Source: Pseudomonadota bacterium (lineage in GTDB: Bacteria; Pseudomonadota; Alphaproteobacteria; Sphingomonadales; Sphingomonadaceae). Taken from it: a stretch of DNA of 22,817 nt. The translations under genes and the position numbers were made by a program. Shown piece by piece: positions 1-7,425 of the stretch; position 1 is the stretch's first letter; each line of letters starts with the position of its first letter. The stretch is from positions 1-22,817 of the forward strand of contig JAEWIL010000249.1 in assembly GCA_023387085.1 (NCBI GenBank), read 5' to 3'. A model generated the notes under the pieces. It did not search any database. It was not told the origin of the DNA and saw only the letters and a program-made list of their open reading frames with translations.

Positions 1-627
1 GCGCAGGGCGTACTGCTCGACGTCGATCACGGCACCTCTCCCTTCGTCACCAGCTCGACCACCGTCAGCGGCACCGCCGCGAACGGCTCGGGCCTCGGTC
101 CCTCGGCGGGCGGCTTCGTGCTCGGCATCGCCAAGGCCTATACGACGCGCGTCGGCAGCGGCCCTTTCCCGACCGAACTTGAGGACGAGATCGGCCAGCG
201 ACTCGGCGAACGTGGGCATGAATTCGGCACCGTCACGGGGCGCAAACGCCGCTGCGGCTGGTTCGACGCGGTACTGGTGCGCCAGAGCTGCGCGGTCTCG
301 GGTGTCACCGGGATCGCGCTGACCAAGCTCGACGTGCTCGACGGCTTCGATACGATTCGCATCTGCACCGGCTATCGCCTCCGCGGCAAGATCCTCGACT
401 ATTTCCCGGCGCACGCCGCCGACCAGGCCGAGGTCGAGCCGATCTACGAGGAGATGGACGGCTGGCATGAAACCACCGCGGGCGCGCGCAGCTATGCCGA
501 CCTTCCCGCGCAGGCGATCAAATATGTCCAGCGCGTGCAGGAACTGATCGAAACTCCGATAGCGCTTGTGTCCACCAGCCCCGAGCGCGAGGACACGATC
601 CTGATCCGCGATCCGTTCAGCGACTGA
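1..627 (+). CDS. purA: Adenylosuccinate synthetase, C-terminal part (5' end outside window)
   Basis: The frame is open from base 1 and ends at TGA 625-627, giving the last 208 or so residues of a protein usually about 430 long. Family landmarks are visible in order: VDHGTSPFVTSS near the window start, then VGSGPFPTEL, RRCGWFDAV and TKLDVLDGF. These are the nucleotide/IMP-binding and C-terminal segments of PurA, which condenses IMP with aspartate using GTP, the first committed step of AMP synthesis in the cytoplasm. A GTG at 118 is internal and is not the start, because conserved sequence runs upstream of it to the window edge. The 3' end overlaps the convergent dehalogenase gene by 11 bases. 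Identification is firm; only the missing N-terminus limits it. Confidence 0.97.
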   Translation, partial: AQGVLLDVDHGTSPFVTSSTTVSGTAANGSGLGPSAGGFVLGIAKAYTTRVGSGPFPTELEDEIGQRLGERGHEFGTVTGRKRRCGWFDAVLVRQSCAVSGVTGIALTKLDVLDGFDTIRICTGYRLRGKILDYFPAHAADQAEVEPIYEEMDGWHETTAGARSYADLPAQAIKYVQRVQELIETPIALVSTSPEREDTILIRDPFSD

Positions 628-1510
628 CACCGGCAGAGGCGACATCGCGAATCGCCGCGACGAAGCCTGCCGGATCGTCTTCCTGGATGAAATGTCCACC
701 CTTCAAGGTGCGGTGCGCCACACCGTTCGTTCCCGGGACACGCCCCAAAAATAAGCCGTCGCCGCCGCGCGTGATCGGGTCGCCGTCCGAAAAGCAACAG
801 AGGAACGGCTTGTCGAACGCCTCCAGCGCCGCCCAGGCGCGCTTCTGGTCGGGCACCGCTACATTATCGCCGAGCGGCACGAACGACGGATAGACACGCG
901 CCGCGACCTTTGATGCTTTCGTCGGAAAGGGCGCATCATAGGCGGCGATCTCGGCGGCGCTCAATTCGCGCTTCGTACCCGCCTTGACGATCCGGCCGAT
1001 GGGAAAGACCGGGCTGTAGCGCGAAAAAGCGCGCCAGATCGAGAAAGCGCGCGGCGCCGCTTGTCCCTCCGGCAATCCGCCGTTGGCCAGCGCGACCCCG
1101 GCAAACCGCTCGGGCATTTCGGCGACGAGGCGCAGACCGATCAACGAACCCCAGTCCTGGCAGGCAAGGACGATGTTCCAAAGATTGAGCGCCTCGACCC
1201 ACGCCCGCATCCATGCGACCTGCGCGGCATAGCTGTAATCGGCACGGCCGAGCGGCTTGTCCGAACGACCGAACCCGATGAGGTCGGGCGCGACTACACG
1301 GAAACCGGCACCTGTCGCCGGGCCGATCATATGGCGATAGAGATAGCTCCAGGTCGGCTCGCCGTGCAGCATCAGCACCGGCTGGGCGTCGGCCGGGCCC
1401 TCATCGACATAATGAACGCGAAGCCCGTCCGCGATCTCGATGTATTTCGGCGCATAAGGCCAATCGGGCAGCCCCTCGAACCGCGCGTCAGGCGTGCGAT
1501 AAATCCGCAT
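617..1510 (-). CDS. dhmA: Haloalkane dehalogenase (DhlA-type alpha/beta hydrolase)
   Basis: A 297-residue alpha/beta hydrolase starting at ATG 1510. The nucleophile elbow reads CQDWGS, giving Asp119 as nucleophile with Trp120 as one halide-binding residue. SDGDPIT supplies the probable catalytic acid Asp244, GGHFIQEDDP the catalytic His273, and HGEPTWSYLYRH (49-60) the oxyanion-hole loop with Glu51. Trp159 in the cap region is a candidate for the second halide-binding tryptophan. This Asp-Asp-His plus two-Trp layout is that of haloalkane dehalogenase subfamily I, which hydrolyses haloalkanes to alcohol and halide. Length is normal. It stands alone: convergent with purA (11-base overlap) and divergent from the transpeptidase gene at 1590. 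Natural substrate cannot be read from sequence; close relatives may act on other compounds. Confidence 0.88.
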   Translation of the reverse strand: MRIYRTPDARFEGLPDWPYAPKYIEIADGLRVHYVDEGPADAQPVLMLHGEPTWSYLYRHMIGPATGAGFRVVAPDLIGFGRSDKPLGRADYSYAAQVAWMRAWVEALNLWNIVLACQDWGSLIGLRLVAEMPERFAGVALANGGLPEGQAAPRAFSIWRAFSRYSPVFPIGRIVKAGTKRELSAAEIAAYDAPFPTKASKVAARVYPSFVPLGDNVAVPDQKRAWAALEAFDKPFLCCFSDGDPITRGGDGLFLGRVPGTNGVAHRTLKGGHFIQEDDPAGFVAAIRDVASAGVSR

Positions 1511-1589
1511 CAGATCTCCCCTGTTCCCCCGACCAGCTTAGCGCGCGGGCACCGCTTGTCCATGTGCGCCGATCGCTTATGGTGCGGCG

Positions 1590-2090
1590 ATGCGCTTCGC
1601 TGTCTGTTTGCTGCCGATTCTTCTCGCCGCCTGCGGCACTGCCAGTTCCCAACCCGCGATGTCGCCCGGCGCCAAGGTCGATCGACTACTCGTCGACAAG
1701 AGCGATCGCCTGTTGATCGGCTATGCGAACGGCCGCGAAGTGATGCGGATCGGGAACATCCGGTTCGGCGATGCCCCTGTCGGACACAAGCGGTTCGAGG
1801 GAGACGAAAAGACGCCCGAGGGCGACTACAGGATCAGCGGACGCAACCCGAAGAGCGCCTATCACCTCTCGCTCCGCATCTCCTATCCCAACGCCGCCGA
1901 CCGCGCCTATGCCAAGGCGCGCGGGCGCTCGCCCGGCGGCGACATCTTTATCCACGGCCAGCCGAACGCCTGGATCGGCGCCACGATCGCGCGTGACTGG
2001 ACCGACGGCTGCATCGCGTTGTCGAACGCCGAGATCGAGCAGGTGTGGGACGCGGTTCCCGACGGCACACCGATCAGGATTCGTCCCTGA
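1590..2090 (+). CDS. L,D-transpeptidase (YkuD domain) lipoprotein
   Basis: A 166-residue protein with a short signal peptide ending in lipobox LAAC, so Cys15 is the predicted lipidated residue and the protein should be envelope-anchored. The YkuD catalytic signature is present: IHGQPN with His122, then TDGCIALSN with Cys141 as nucleophile. Upstream, GHKRFEGDEKTPEGDYRI (65-82) is the typical YkuD strand region. Such enzymes form 3-3 peptidoglycan cross-links or attach proteins to peptidoglycan; the compact single-domain form, lacking any LysM or peptidoglycan-binding domain, resembles the small ErfK/YafK-like group. Which of these reactions it performs is not decided by sequence. It precedes the exported amidase gene by 64 bases, possibly co-transcribed. 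Confidence 0.9.
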   Translation: MRFAVCLLPILLAACGTASSQPAMSPGAKVDRLLVDKSDRLLIGYANGREVMRIGNIRFGDAPVGHKRFEGDEKTPEGDYRISGRNPKSAYHLSLRISYPNAADRAYAKARGRSPGGDIFIHGQPNAWIGATIARDWTDGCIALSNAEIEQVWDAVPDGTPIRIRP

Positions 2091-2154
2091 AACGCCGTCC
2101 GCCGCCGCTGGAAAGGCGCTTGCAATTACCGCCACGGCTGCCAGCTTGCGATCC

Positions 2155-3729
2155 ATGCGAAGAATCTCTCTGGCGGCTGCCGCATCGTTTTTGATCCTCG
2201 CGCCCGCCACCGCGATGCCGCCGCCGCTGCCGGCAATTGAGGGGAAGGATGCGGCGACGCTGCAGCAGGACATGACCGCGGGGCGGATAAACAGCGAGGT
2301 GGTCACCGCCGTCTATCTCGACCGCATCCGGAACCTCGACGACAATGGCCCAAAGCTGAACGCCGTCATCGCAACCTTTCCCGATGCCATGACGGAAGCG
2401 CGGCGCCTCGACGCCGAACGCAAGGCGGGCAAGGTTCGCGGCCCGCTCCACGGCGTTCCGGTGCTGCTAAAGGACAATGTCGAAGCGGCGGGACCGGTTC
2501 CGACAACCGCCGGGTCGCTCGCCCTCGCCGACAATGTCACGAACCGCGACGCCCCGCTCGTCGCGCGTCTGCGCGAGGCGGGCGCGGTGATCCTCGGCAA
2601 GACCAACCTTTCGGAATGGGCGAATATCCGGTCGGACAATTCGAGCAGCGGGTGGAGCGCGGTCGGCAGCCTGACCAAGAATCCGCACGCCCTCGATCGC
2701 AACGCATGCGGGTCTTCGGCGGGCAGCGGCGCGGCGATCGCTGCAAGCCTCGCCGCGCTGGCGATCGGCACGGAAACCGACGGATCGATCACCTGTCCTG
2801 CCGGGATCAACGGCATCGTCGGTTTCAAGCCAAGCGTCGGACTGGTCAGCCGCAGCCTGATCGTGCCTATCAGCCACAGCCAGGATACGGCCGGACCGAT
2901 GGCGCTGTCGGTCCGCGACGCCGCCGCGATGCTGACCGTGATCGCAGGCAGCGACCCGGCCGATCCGGCCACCGCTGACGCCGACGCCCGCAAGCGCGAT
3001 TTTTCCGCCGCGCTTTCGACGGATGCACTGAAAGGCAGGCGGATCGGCATTCTGCGCGACCGCTTGGGCACCCGGCCGGACATTGCCGCGCTGTTCGATG
3101 CCGCCTTAAAAGCCATGGAGGATGCGGGCGCGACAATCGTCGAAATCAAGGACAGCAAGTCGGGTCTCGACGATCTCGGCAAGGCCGAACTCGAAGTGCT
3201 GATGACCGAGCTAAAAGCCGATATGGCCGGATATCTCGCATCCCTGCCAGACGCGAATGGGCCCAAGACGCTCGCCGATCTGATCGCCTTCAACAAGGCC
3301 CATCCGGAGGAGATGCGCTGGTTCGACCAATCGCTGTTCGAGCTGGCCGAGACGAAGGGCGGGCTCGACAGCGCGGCGTATCTCGATGCGAAGGCAAAGG
3401 CGGCGCGCCTGGCGGGGCCCGAAGGCATCGATCGCCTACTTCAGAACAACAAGGCCGACCTCCTCGTCGGCGTTACCAATGGTCCGGCGTGGACAACCGA
3501 CCTCGTCAACGGCGACCATTATACCGGTCCCAGCGTCAGCCAGTTGCCCGCCGTCGCGGGCTATCCGCACCTGACCGTGCCCATGGGTGCAATCGAGGGG
3601 CTGCCTGTCGGCCTTTCCTTCATCGGACCGAAATGGAGCGACGCCGAGGTGCTCGCGGCGGGCTATGCCTATGAACAGGCAAGCGTGAAGCGGATCACGC
3701 CGACTTACCGCGCCGCGCTCGTCCCCTGA
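2155..3729 (+). CDS. Exported amidase-signature hydrolase
   Basis: A 524-residue member of the amidase-signature (AS) family with an N-terminal signal peptide (hydrophobic residues 5-20, then a Pro-rich stretch). The Ser-cisSer-Lys triad is visible: Lys106 in VLLKDNVEAAG, Ser187 in CGSSAGSG, and Ser211 in ETDGSITCPAG, with the usual 24-residue spacing between the two serines. AS enzymes hydrolyse amide bonds; the signal peptide indicates action outside the cytoplasm, so it is not the GatA subunit of the tRNA amidotransferase, and no gatB or gatC is adjacent. I chose ATG 2155 because it directly precedes the signal peptide; an in-frame TTG at 2146 is the main alternative, and no strong ribosome-binding site marks either. 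The 3' end overlaps the convergent DUF2721 gene by 35 bases. Substrate unknown. Confidence 0.88.
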   Translation: MRRISLAAAASFLILAPATAMPPPLPAIEGKDAATLQQDMTAGRINSEVVTAVYLDRIRNLDDNGPKLNAVIATFPDAMTEARRLDAERKAGKVRGPLHGVPVLLKDNVEAAGPVPTTAGSLALADNVTNRDAPLVARLREAGAVILGKTNLSEWANIRSDNSSSGWSAVGSLTKNPHALDRNACGSSAGSGAAIAASLAALAIGTETDGSITCPAGINGIVGFKPSVGLVSRSLIVPISHSQDTAGPMALSVRDAAAMLTVIAGSDPADPATADADARKRDFSAALSTDALKGRRIGILRDRLGTRPDIAALFDAALKAMEDAGATIVEIKDSKSGLDDLGKAELEVLMTELKADMAGYLASLPDANGPKTLADLIAFNKAHPEEMRWFDQSLFELAETKGGLDSAAYLDAKAKAARLAGPEGIDRLLQNNKADLLVGVTNGPAWTTDLVNGDHYTGPSVSQLPAVAGYPHLTVPMGAIEGLPVGLSFIGPKWSDAEVLAAGYAYEQASVKRITPTYRAALVP

Positions 3730-4192
3730 GGTCCGATCCCTTTCCCTCGATTTCGAGCAATTCCATCGGAACATGGATTGCGCGGACCGCGAGCCGGACC
3801 TCGATCAGGAACAGGATCAGCGAAACGAGCAGCAATAGCATCGCCACCGCGAACGCCCACGATGCCGCGACCCCCAGATCGATGCCGGCAAAAGCCTGCG
3901 TGAAAAGCAGCGCGACCAGCACGCAGACGACGATGCCGCACGCGACCGCCGAGAGGATCGAATTGTTGATGATCCGCACCCGGCGGTCGGCGATACGCAG
4001 CTCGGCGACGATGCGTTCGTGATCCAGACCTTTGGTCTCGGGCCAGCGCTCCATCAGGTTTCGCGACCGGTCGACGACGCGCGCGAGCCGGCCGGCGATA
4101 ACATTGAGCAGGCTGCCGGTCGCCACCAGCAGAAAGACTGGTGTGACCGACAGCTGGATAGTCTGGGCGATTGCTCCGGCGTCTGCCGTCAT
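3695..4192 (-). CDS. DUF2721 family membrane protein
   Basis: A 165-residue protein with three predicted membrane helices at about 11-33, 77-101 and 106-130. Between the first two lies a charged cytoplasmic-looking segment with LARVVDRSRNLMERWP and RIADRRVRIINNSI, which is the conserved core of DUF2721 proteins. The family has no established biochemical role. The start ATG (4192-4190) overlaps the stop of the upstream aminotransferase gene in TGATG, so the two are very probably translated from one message. The last 35 bases overlap the convergent amidase gene. The family call is from pattern recognition of the RVVDRSR region and helix layout. Confidence 0.78.
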   Translation of the reverse strand: MTADAGAIAQTIQLSVTPVFLLVATGSLLNVIAGRLARVVDRSRNLMERWPETKGLDHERIVAELRIADRRVRIINNSILSAVACGIVVCVLVALLFTQAFAGIDLGVAASWAFAVAMLLLLVSLILFLIEVRLAVRAIHVPMELLEIEGKGSDLRGRARRGKSA

Positions 4193-5403
4193 CAGCCCGC
4201 CGCGACCGACGGCGTATTCACGCCGTGCATGGCCAGGAATTTGCGGATGTTGCGCGCGGCCTGGCGAATGCGCTGCTCATTCTCGACCATCGCGATGCGG
4301 ACATAGCCTTCACCGTCCTCGCCATAGCCGACGCCCGGCGCGACCGCGACCTTGGCATGGGTCAGGAGCTGCTTGGAAAATTCGAGGCTGCCCATCTCCC
4401 TGAGCGCGGGCGGCAGCGGCGCCCAGGCGAACATCGAGGCGGGCGGGCTCGGTATATCCCAACCGGCGCGCGCGAAGCTTTCGACCATCACGTCGCGGCG
4501 CTTCTGATAGAGTTCGCGGTTCTTCGCAACGATGTCCTGCGGGCCGTTGAGCGCAGCGCAGGCTGCGGCCTGAATCGGTGTGAAGGCGCCATAGTCGAGG
4601 TACGATTTCACGCGCGTCATCGCCGCGATCAAGCGCTTGTTCCCGACCGCGAAGCCCATACGCCAGCCCGCCATCGAATAGGTTTTCGACATCGAGGTGA
4701 ACTCGATCGCGACATCCTTCGCGCCCGGCACCTGCAGAATCGAAGGCGTCGGATTGCCGTCGTAATAGAGCTCCGAATAGGCCAGATCGCTGAGAACCCA
4801 GACCTTGTTTTCTTTCGCCCAGGCGACGAGCCGCTCGTAGAAGGCGAGATCGACGGCTTCGGCGGTTGGGTTCGACGGATAATTGACCACCAGGATCGAC
4901 GGGCGCGGGACGGTAAACGCCATCGCGCGGTCGAGCGCGCGCCAGTAATTCTCGTCGGGCGTCGTCGGCACGCTGCGGATCGTCGCTCCGGCGATGATGA
5001 AGCCAAAGGTGTGGATCGGATAGCTGGGGTTCGGCGCCAGCACGACATCGCCGGGACCGGTGATCGCGGTTGCGAGACTGGCGAGTCCTTCCTTCGACCC
5101 CATCGTCACGACGACTTCGGTTTCGGGGTCGAGGTCGACGTTAAACCGGCGGCCATAGTAATTTGCCTGCGCGCGGCGGAGGCCCGGAATACCCTTTGAT
5201 TGCGAATAACCGTGCGCGTCAGGTTTCATCGCCACTTCGCAGAGTTTTTCGATGACATGCGCGGGCGGCGGCAGGTCGGGGTTGCCCATTCCCAGGTCGA
5301 TGATGTCCTCGCCCGCGGCGCGGGCGGCCGCACGCATCGCATTGACTTCAGCGATGACATAGGGCGGCAGGCGCTTGATGCGATAGAATTCATCTTCGGA
5401 CAT
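4192..5403 (-). CDS. alaC: AlaC-type alanine transaminase (class I/II aminotransferase)
   Basis: A 403-residue PLP-dependent fold-type I aminotransferase. The Schiff-base lysine is Lys240 in SMSKTYSMAGWRMG, with Arg248 as phosphate/substrate-binding arginine; NYPSNPT (Asn178) and SDLAYSELYYDG (Asp206, Tyr209) are the cofactor pocket. The N-terminal IDLGMGNPDLPPP and GYSQSKGIPGLRRA match the AlaC/YfdZ-like subgroup, which interconverts pyruvate and glutamate with alanine and 2-oxoglutarate. Some relatives are annotated LL-diaminopimelate aminotransferase, so substrate is not certain. An in-frame TAG lies two codons before ATG 5403, fixing the start; an AAGGAG element sits about 15 bases upstream, a rather long spacing. 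It leads an operon with the DUF2721 gene and diverges from phaC. Confidence 0.88.
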   Translation of the reverse strand: MSEDEFYRIKRLPPYVIAEVNAMRAAARAAGEDIIDLGMGNPDLPPPAHVIEKLCEVAMKPDAHGYSQSKGIPGLRRAQANYYGRRFNVDLDPETEVVVTMGSKEGLASLATAITGPGDVVLAPNPSYPIHTFGFIIAGATIRSVPTTPDENYWRALDRAMAFTVPRPSILVVNYPSNPTAEAVDLAFYERLVAWAKENKVWVLSDLAYSELYYDGNPTPSILQVPGAKDVAIEFTSMSKTYSMAGWRMGFAVGNKRLIAAMTRVKSYLDYGAFTPIQAAACAALNGPQDIVAKNRELYQKRRDVMVESFARAGWDIPSPPASMFAWAPLPPALREMGSLEFSKQLLTHAKVAVAPGVGYGEDGEGYVRIAMVENEQRIRQAARNIRKFLAMHGVNTPSVAAG

Positions 5404-5519
5404 GGGAAACTAGAACAACTCCTTTACGTATGGGTTTGGGTTGACGCGCGCGGCAATCTCGCCAGCCGCATCGCGGCTTGTTATAGGCATTATATCCGCA
5501 CTGACCAGCAGGAACGAGC
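5404..5519. other. alaC-phaC divergent control region
   Basis: This 116-base space holds both upstream regions. GCCGCATCGCGGC is a short inverted repeat near its middle. Plausible -10-like TATA stretches (TTATAGG, TTATATC) precede phaC, but I could not find a convincing -35. No TGCA-N-TGCA site like those at the phasin promoter is present. Confidence 0.3.
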
Positions 5520-7304
5520 ATGAGCGACACGGGTAGCGACAAGGGCGGGGACGAGACGGCGGAAGCAGCGAATCCCTTCATTCCGTCGCCCGAAGACATG
5601 CAGCATTGGATGAGTGTCCTGGCGCGCGCGCAACAGATGATGCTGGAATACGCACTCGGCCAGGCGAACGACGGCAACAGCGCCGCCGCCGGCCTGTTCG
5701 ATCCGACGAGTTGGCTGAAGAATCCGACAACGCAGGCCTGGGCCGAGCAATCGGCGAAGATGTGGGAACAAGGCGCGGCCTTCTGGACCTCGCTCGCGAC
5801 GTTGCAGCCCTTCGCGCCCGCCGCCGCCGACGCGCCGAAGGACAAGCGGTTCGCCGATCCCGACTGGAACGCCAACCCGGTGTTCGCACTGATCCGCCAG
5901 ACCTATGGCCTGCTCTCCGAGCAATTGCTGACGACGACGCGCCAGATGACCGGGCTCGACGAGCATGCGCGCGCGAAAATGGAGTTCGCGGCAAAGACCA
6001 TGGCCGATGCGCTGTCGCCGTCGAACCTCGCGATCACCAATCCCGAGGTCATCAAACGCGCGGTCGAAACGCGTGGCGAGAGCTTGCTCAAGGGCCTCAA
6101 GCATATGTTGACCGACCTGTCGCGCGGCCAGCTCAGCCATGTCGACCCTGACGCGTTCGAAGTCGGCGTGAACATCGCGACGACGCCTGGCAAGGTGATT
6201 CACGAAACCGATCTGTACCAGCTCATCCAATATGAGCCGACGACGAAGAACGTCTTCTCCGTCCCGCTCGTCATCTTCCCGCCATGGATCAACCGTTTCT
6301 ACATCCTCGACCTTAACCCCGCGAAAAGCTTCGTCGCCTGGGCGGTCGATCAGGGACTGACGGTGTTCATGGTGTCGTGGAAATCCGCCGATGCGTCGAT
6401 GAGCGAAGTCGTTTGGGACGACTATATCGCGGCGCAGGTCGATGCGATCGATACGGCGCGCGAGTTGCTGAACGTCCCTGCTGTCCACACCATCGGCTAT
6501 TGCGTCGCCGGCACGACGCTCGCCGCGACGCTCGCGATGCTGGCGGCACGCGGCGAGGCCGACAAGGTCAAATCGGTCACCTTCTTTACCGCGCAGGTCG
6601 ACTTCGAACTCGCGGGCGACCTCAAGATGTTCGTGGACGACAGTTATCTTGGCCTGCTCCAGCAATTGTCGGCCGGGGGCTTCCTCGACGGACGCTATAT
6701 GGCGGCGACCTTCAACAGCCTGCGCGGGCGCGACCTCATCTGGAATTATGTCGTCGGCAATTATCTGCTCGGTAACGACTATCCGCCGTTCGACCTGCTC
6801 TACTGGAACGGCGACGTCACCAATCTGCCCGCGAAATGGCACCGGCAATATCTGGTCGATCTCTACCGCGACAATCGGCTCGTCGTTCCCGGCAGCCTGT
6901 CCGCGATGGGAACGCCGCTCGACCTCCGAAAGATCGAAACGCCCGCCTATATCCAAGCTGGGCGCGAGGATCATATCGCACCGCTCGCCAGCGTCTGGCG
7001 GCTGATGGACAATCTGTCCGGCCCCAAAACCTTCCTGCTCGCCGGGTCGGGCCATATCGCGGGCGTCGTCAACCCGCCCGCCGCGGGCAAGTATCAATAT
7101 TGGACCGGCGACAATGACGCCGCGACGCTCGATGACTTCATCGCGAGTGCAAACGAGACCAAAGGAAGCTGGTGGCCGCACTGGATCGACTGGATTTCGG
7201 AACAGGACAGCGCGAAAACGCCCGTCAAGGGGCCGCGCATTCCCGGCAAAGGCCGTAAAAGGGCGATCGAAGACGCCCCGGGCCGCTACGTCAAACAGCG
7301 GTAA
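5520..7304 (+). CDS. phaC: Class I polyhydroxyalkanoate synthase
   Basis: A 594-residue PHA synthase, the usual class I length. The modified lipase box is GYCVAG with catalytic Cys328; the other triad members are Asp484 in GREDHIAP and His512 in GSGHIAGVVNPP. The conserved WWPHWIDWI segment follows at 551-559, and NPAKSFVAWAVDQGLTVFMVSW marks the catalytic-domain entry near 266-287. The enzyme polymerises (R)-3-hydroxyacyl-CoA into storage polyester on the surface of cytoplasmic granules. Start ATG 5520 has AGGAAC just upstream. The phasin gene follows 121 bases downstream but has its own promoter, so they form a functional cluster rather than a simple operon. No phaA, phaB, phaZ or phaR is in the window. 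Confidence 0.96.
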   Translation: MSDTGSDKGGDETAEAANPFIPSPEDMQHWMSVLARAQQMMLEYALGQANDGNSAAAGLFDPTSWLKNPTTQAWAEQSAKMWEQGAAFWTSLATLQPFAPAAADAPKDKRFADPDWNANPVFALIRQTYGLLSEQLLTTTRQMTGLDEHARAKMEFAAKTMADALSPSNLAITNPEVIKRAVETRGESLLKGLKHMLTDLSRGQLSHVDPDAFEVGVNIATTPGKVIHETDLYQLIQYEPTTKNVFSVPLVIFPPWINRFYILDLNPAKSFVAWAVDQGLTVFMVSWKSADASMSEVVWDDYIAAQVDAIDTARELLNVPAVHTIGYCVAGTTLAATLAMLAARGEADKVKSVTFFTAQVDFELAGDLKMFVDDSYLGLLQQLSAGGFLDGRYMAATFNSLRGRDLIWNYVVGNYLLGNDYPPFDLLYWNGDVTNLPAKWHRQYLVDLYRDNRLVVPGSLSAMGTPLDLRKIETPAYIQAGREDHIAPLASVWRLMDNLSGPKTFLLAGSGHIAGVVNPPAAGKYQYWTGDNDAATLDDFIASANETKGSWWPHWIDWISEQDSAKTPVKGPRIPGKGRKRAIEDAPGRYVKQR

Positions 7305-7345
7305 TATCCCGCGCCTACGATAGCTTCGGACCGGCGCTCAAAATT

Positions 7346-7362
7346 TTTGTGCAGTGCACAAA
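7346..7362. promoter_or_regulatory. Palindromic operator upstream of phasin promoter (PhaR-type, site 1)
   Basis: TTTGTGCAGTGCACAAA is a perfect palindrome about a central G, embedded in an AT-rich context. The TGCA-N-TGCA core resembles the TGC/GCA operators described for the PHA repressor PhaR in alphaproteobacteria. It lies immediately upstream of the -35 element of the phasin promoter. Assignment to PhaR is an inference. Confidence 0.65.
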
Positions 7363-7369
7363 TTTTCTC

Positions 7370-7396
7370 TTGAAATCGCCGATCCACTCCTATATT
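7370..7396 (+). promoter_or_regulatory. Sigma-70-type promoter of the phasin gene
   Basis: TTGAAA (7370-7375) and TATATT (7391-7396) with a 15-base spacer, or CTTGAA with 16. It is flanked by site 1 upstream and a second TGCA-N-TGCA element that begins on the -10 box, an arrangement suited to repression. AAAGGAG (7411-7417) lies 8 bases before the ATG. Confidence 0.6.
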
Positions 7397-7409
7397 GTGC
7401 ACTGCAACA
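7395..7409. promoter_or_regulatory. Second TGCA-N-TGCA operator overlapping -10/+1 of phasin promoter
   Basis: TTGTGCACTGCAACA contains the symmetric core TGCA-C-TGCA (7398-7406); the outer arms are less symmetric than at site 1. It overlaps the last bases of the -10 box and the expected start point, so a bound protein would block transcription. Regulator identity is inferred from the PHA context. Confidence 0.55.
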
Positions 7410-7425
7410 TAAAGGAGTTGTCCCG

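Noticed and set aside
2313..3428. A 371-codon open frame opposite the amidase gene
   Set aside because: Ser/Ala-rich antisense product covering the amidase triad region; no ribosome-binding site or domain.
5490..7181. A 563-codon open frame opposite phaC
   Set aside because: phaC on the plus strand has its full catalytic triad and length; the antisense frame shows no family motif.
7354..7425. Earlier start of the phasin at 7354
   Set aside because: It would place the promoter and both operators inside the gene and has no ribosome-binding site; ATG 7426 has AAAGGAG at good spacing.
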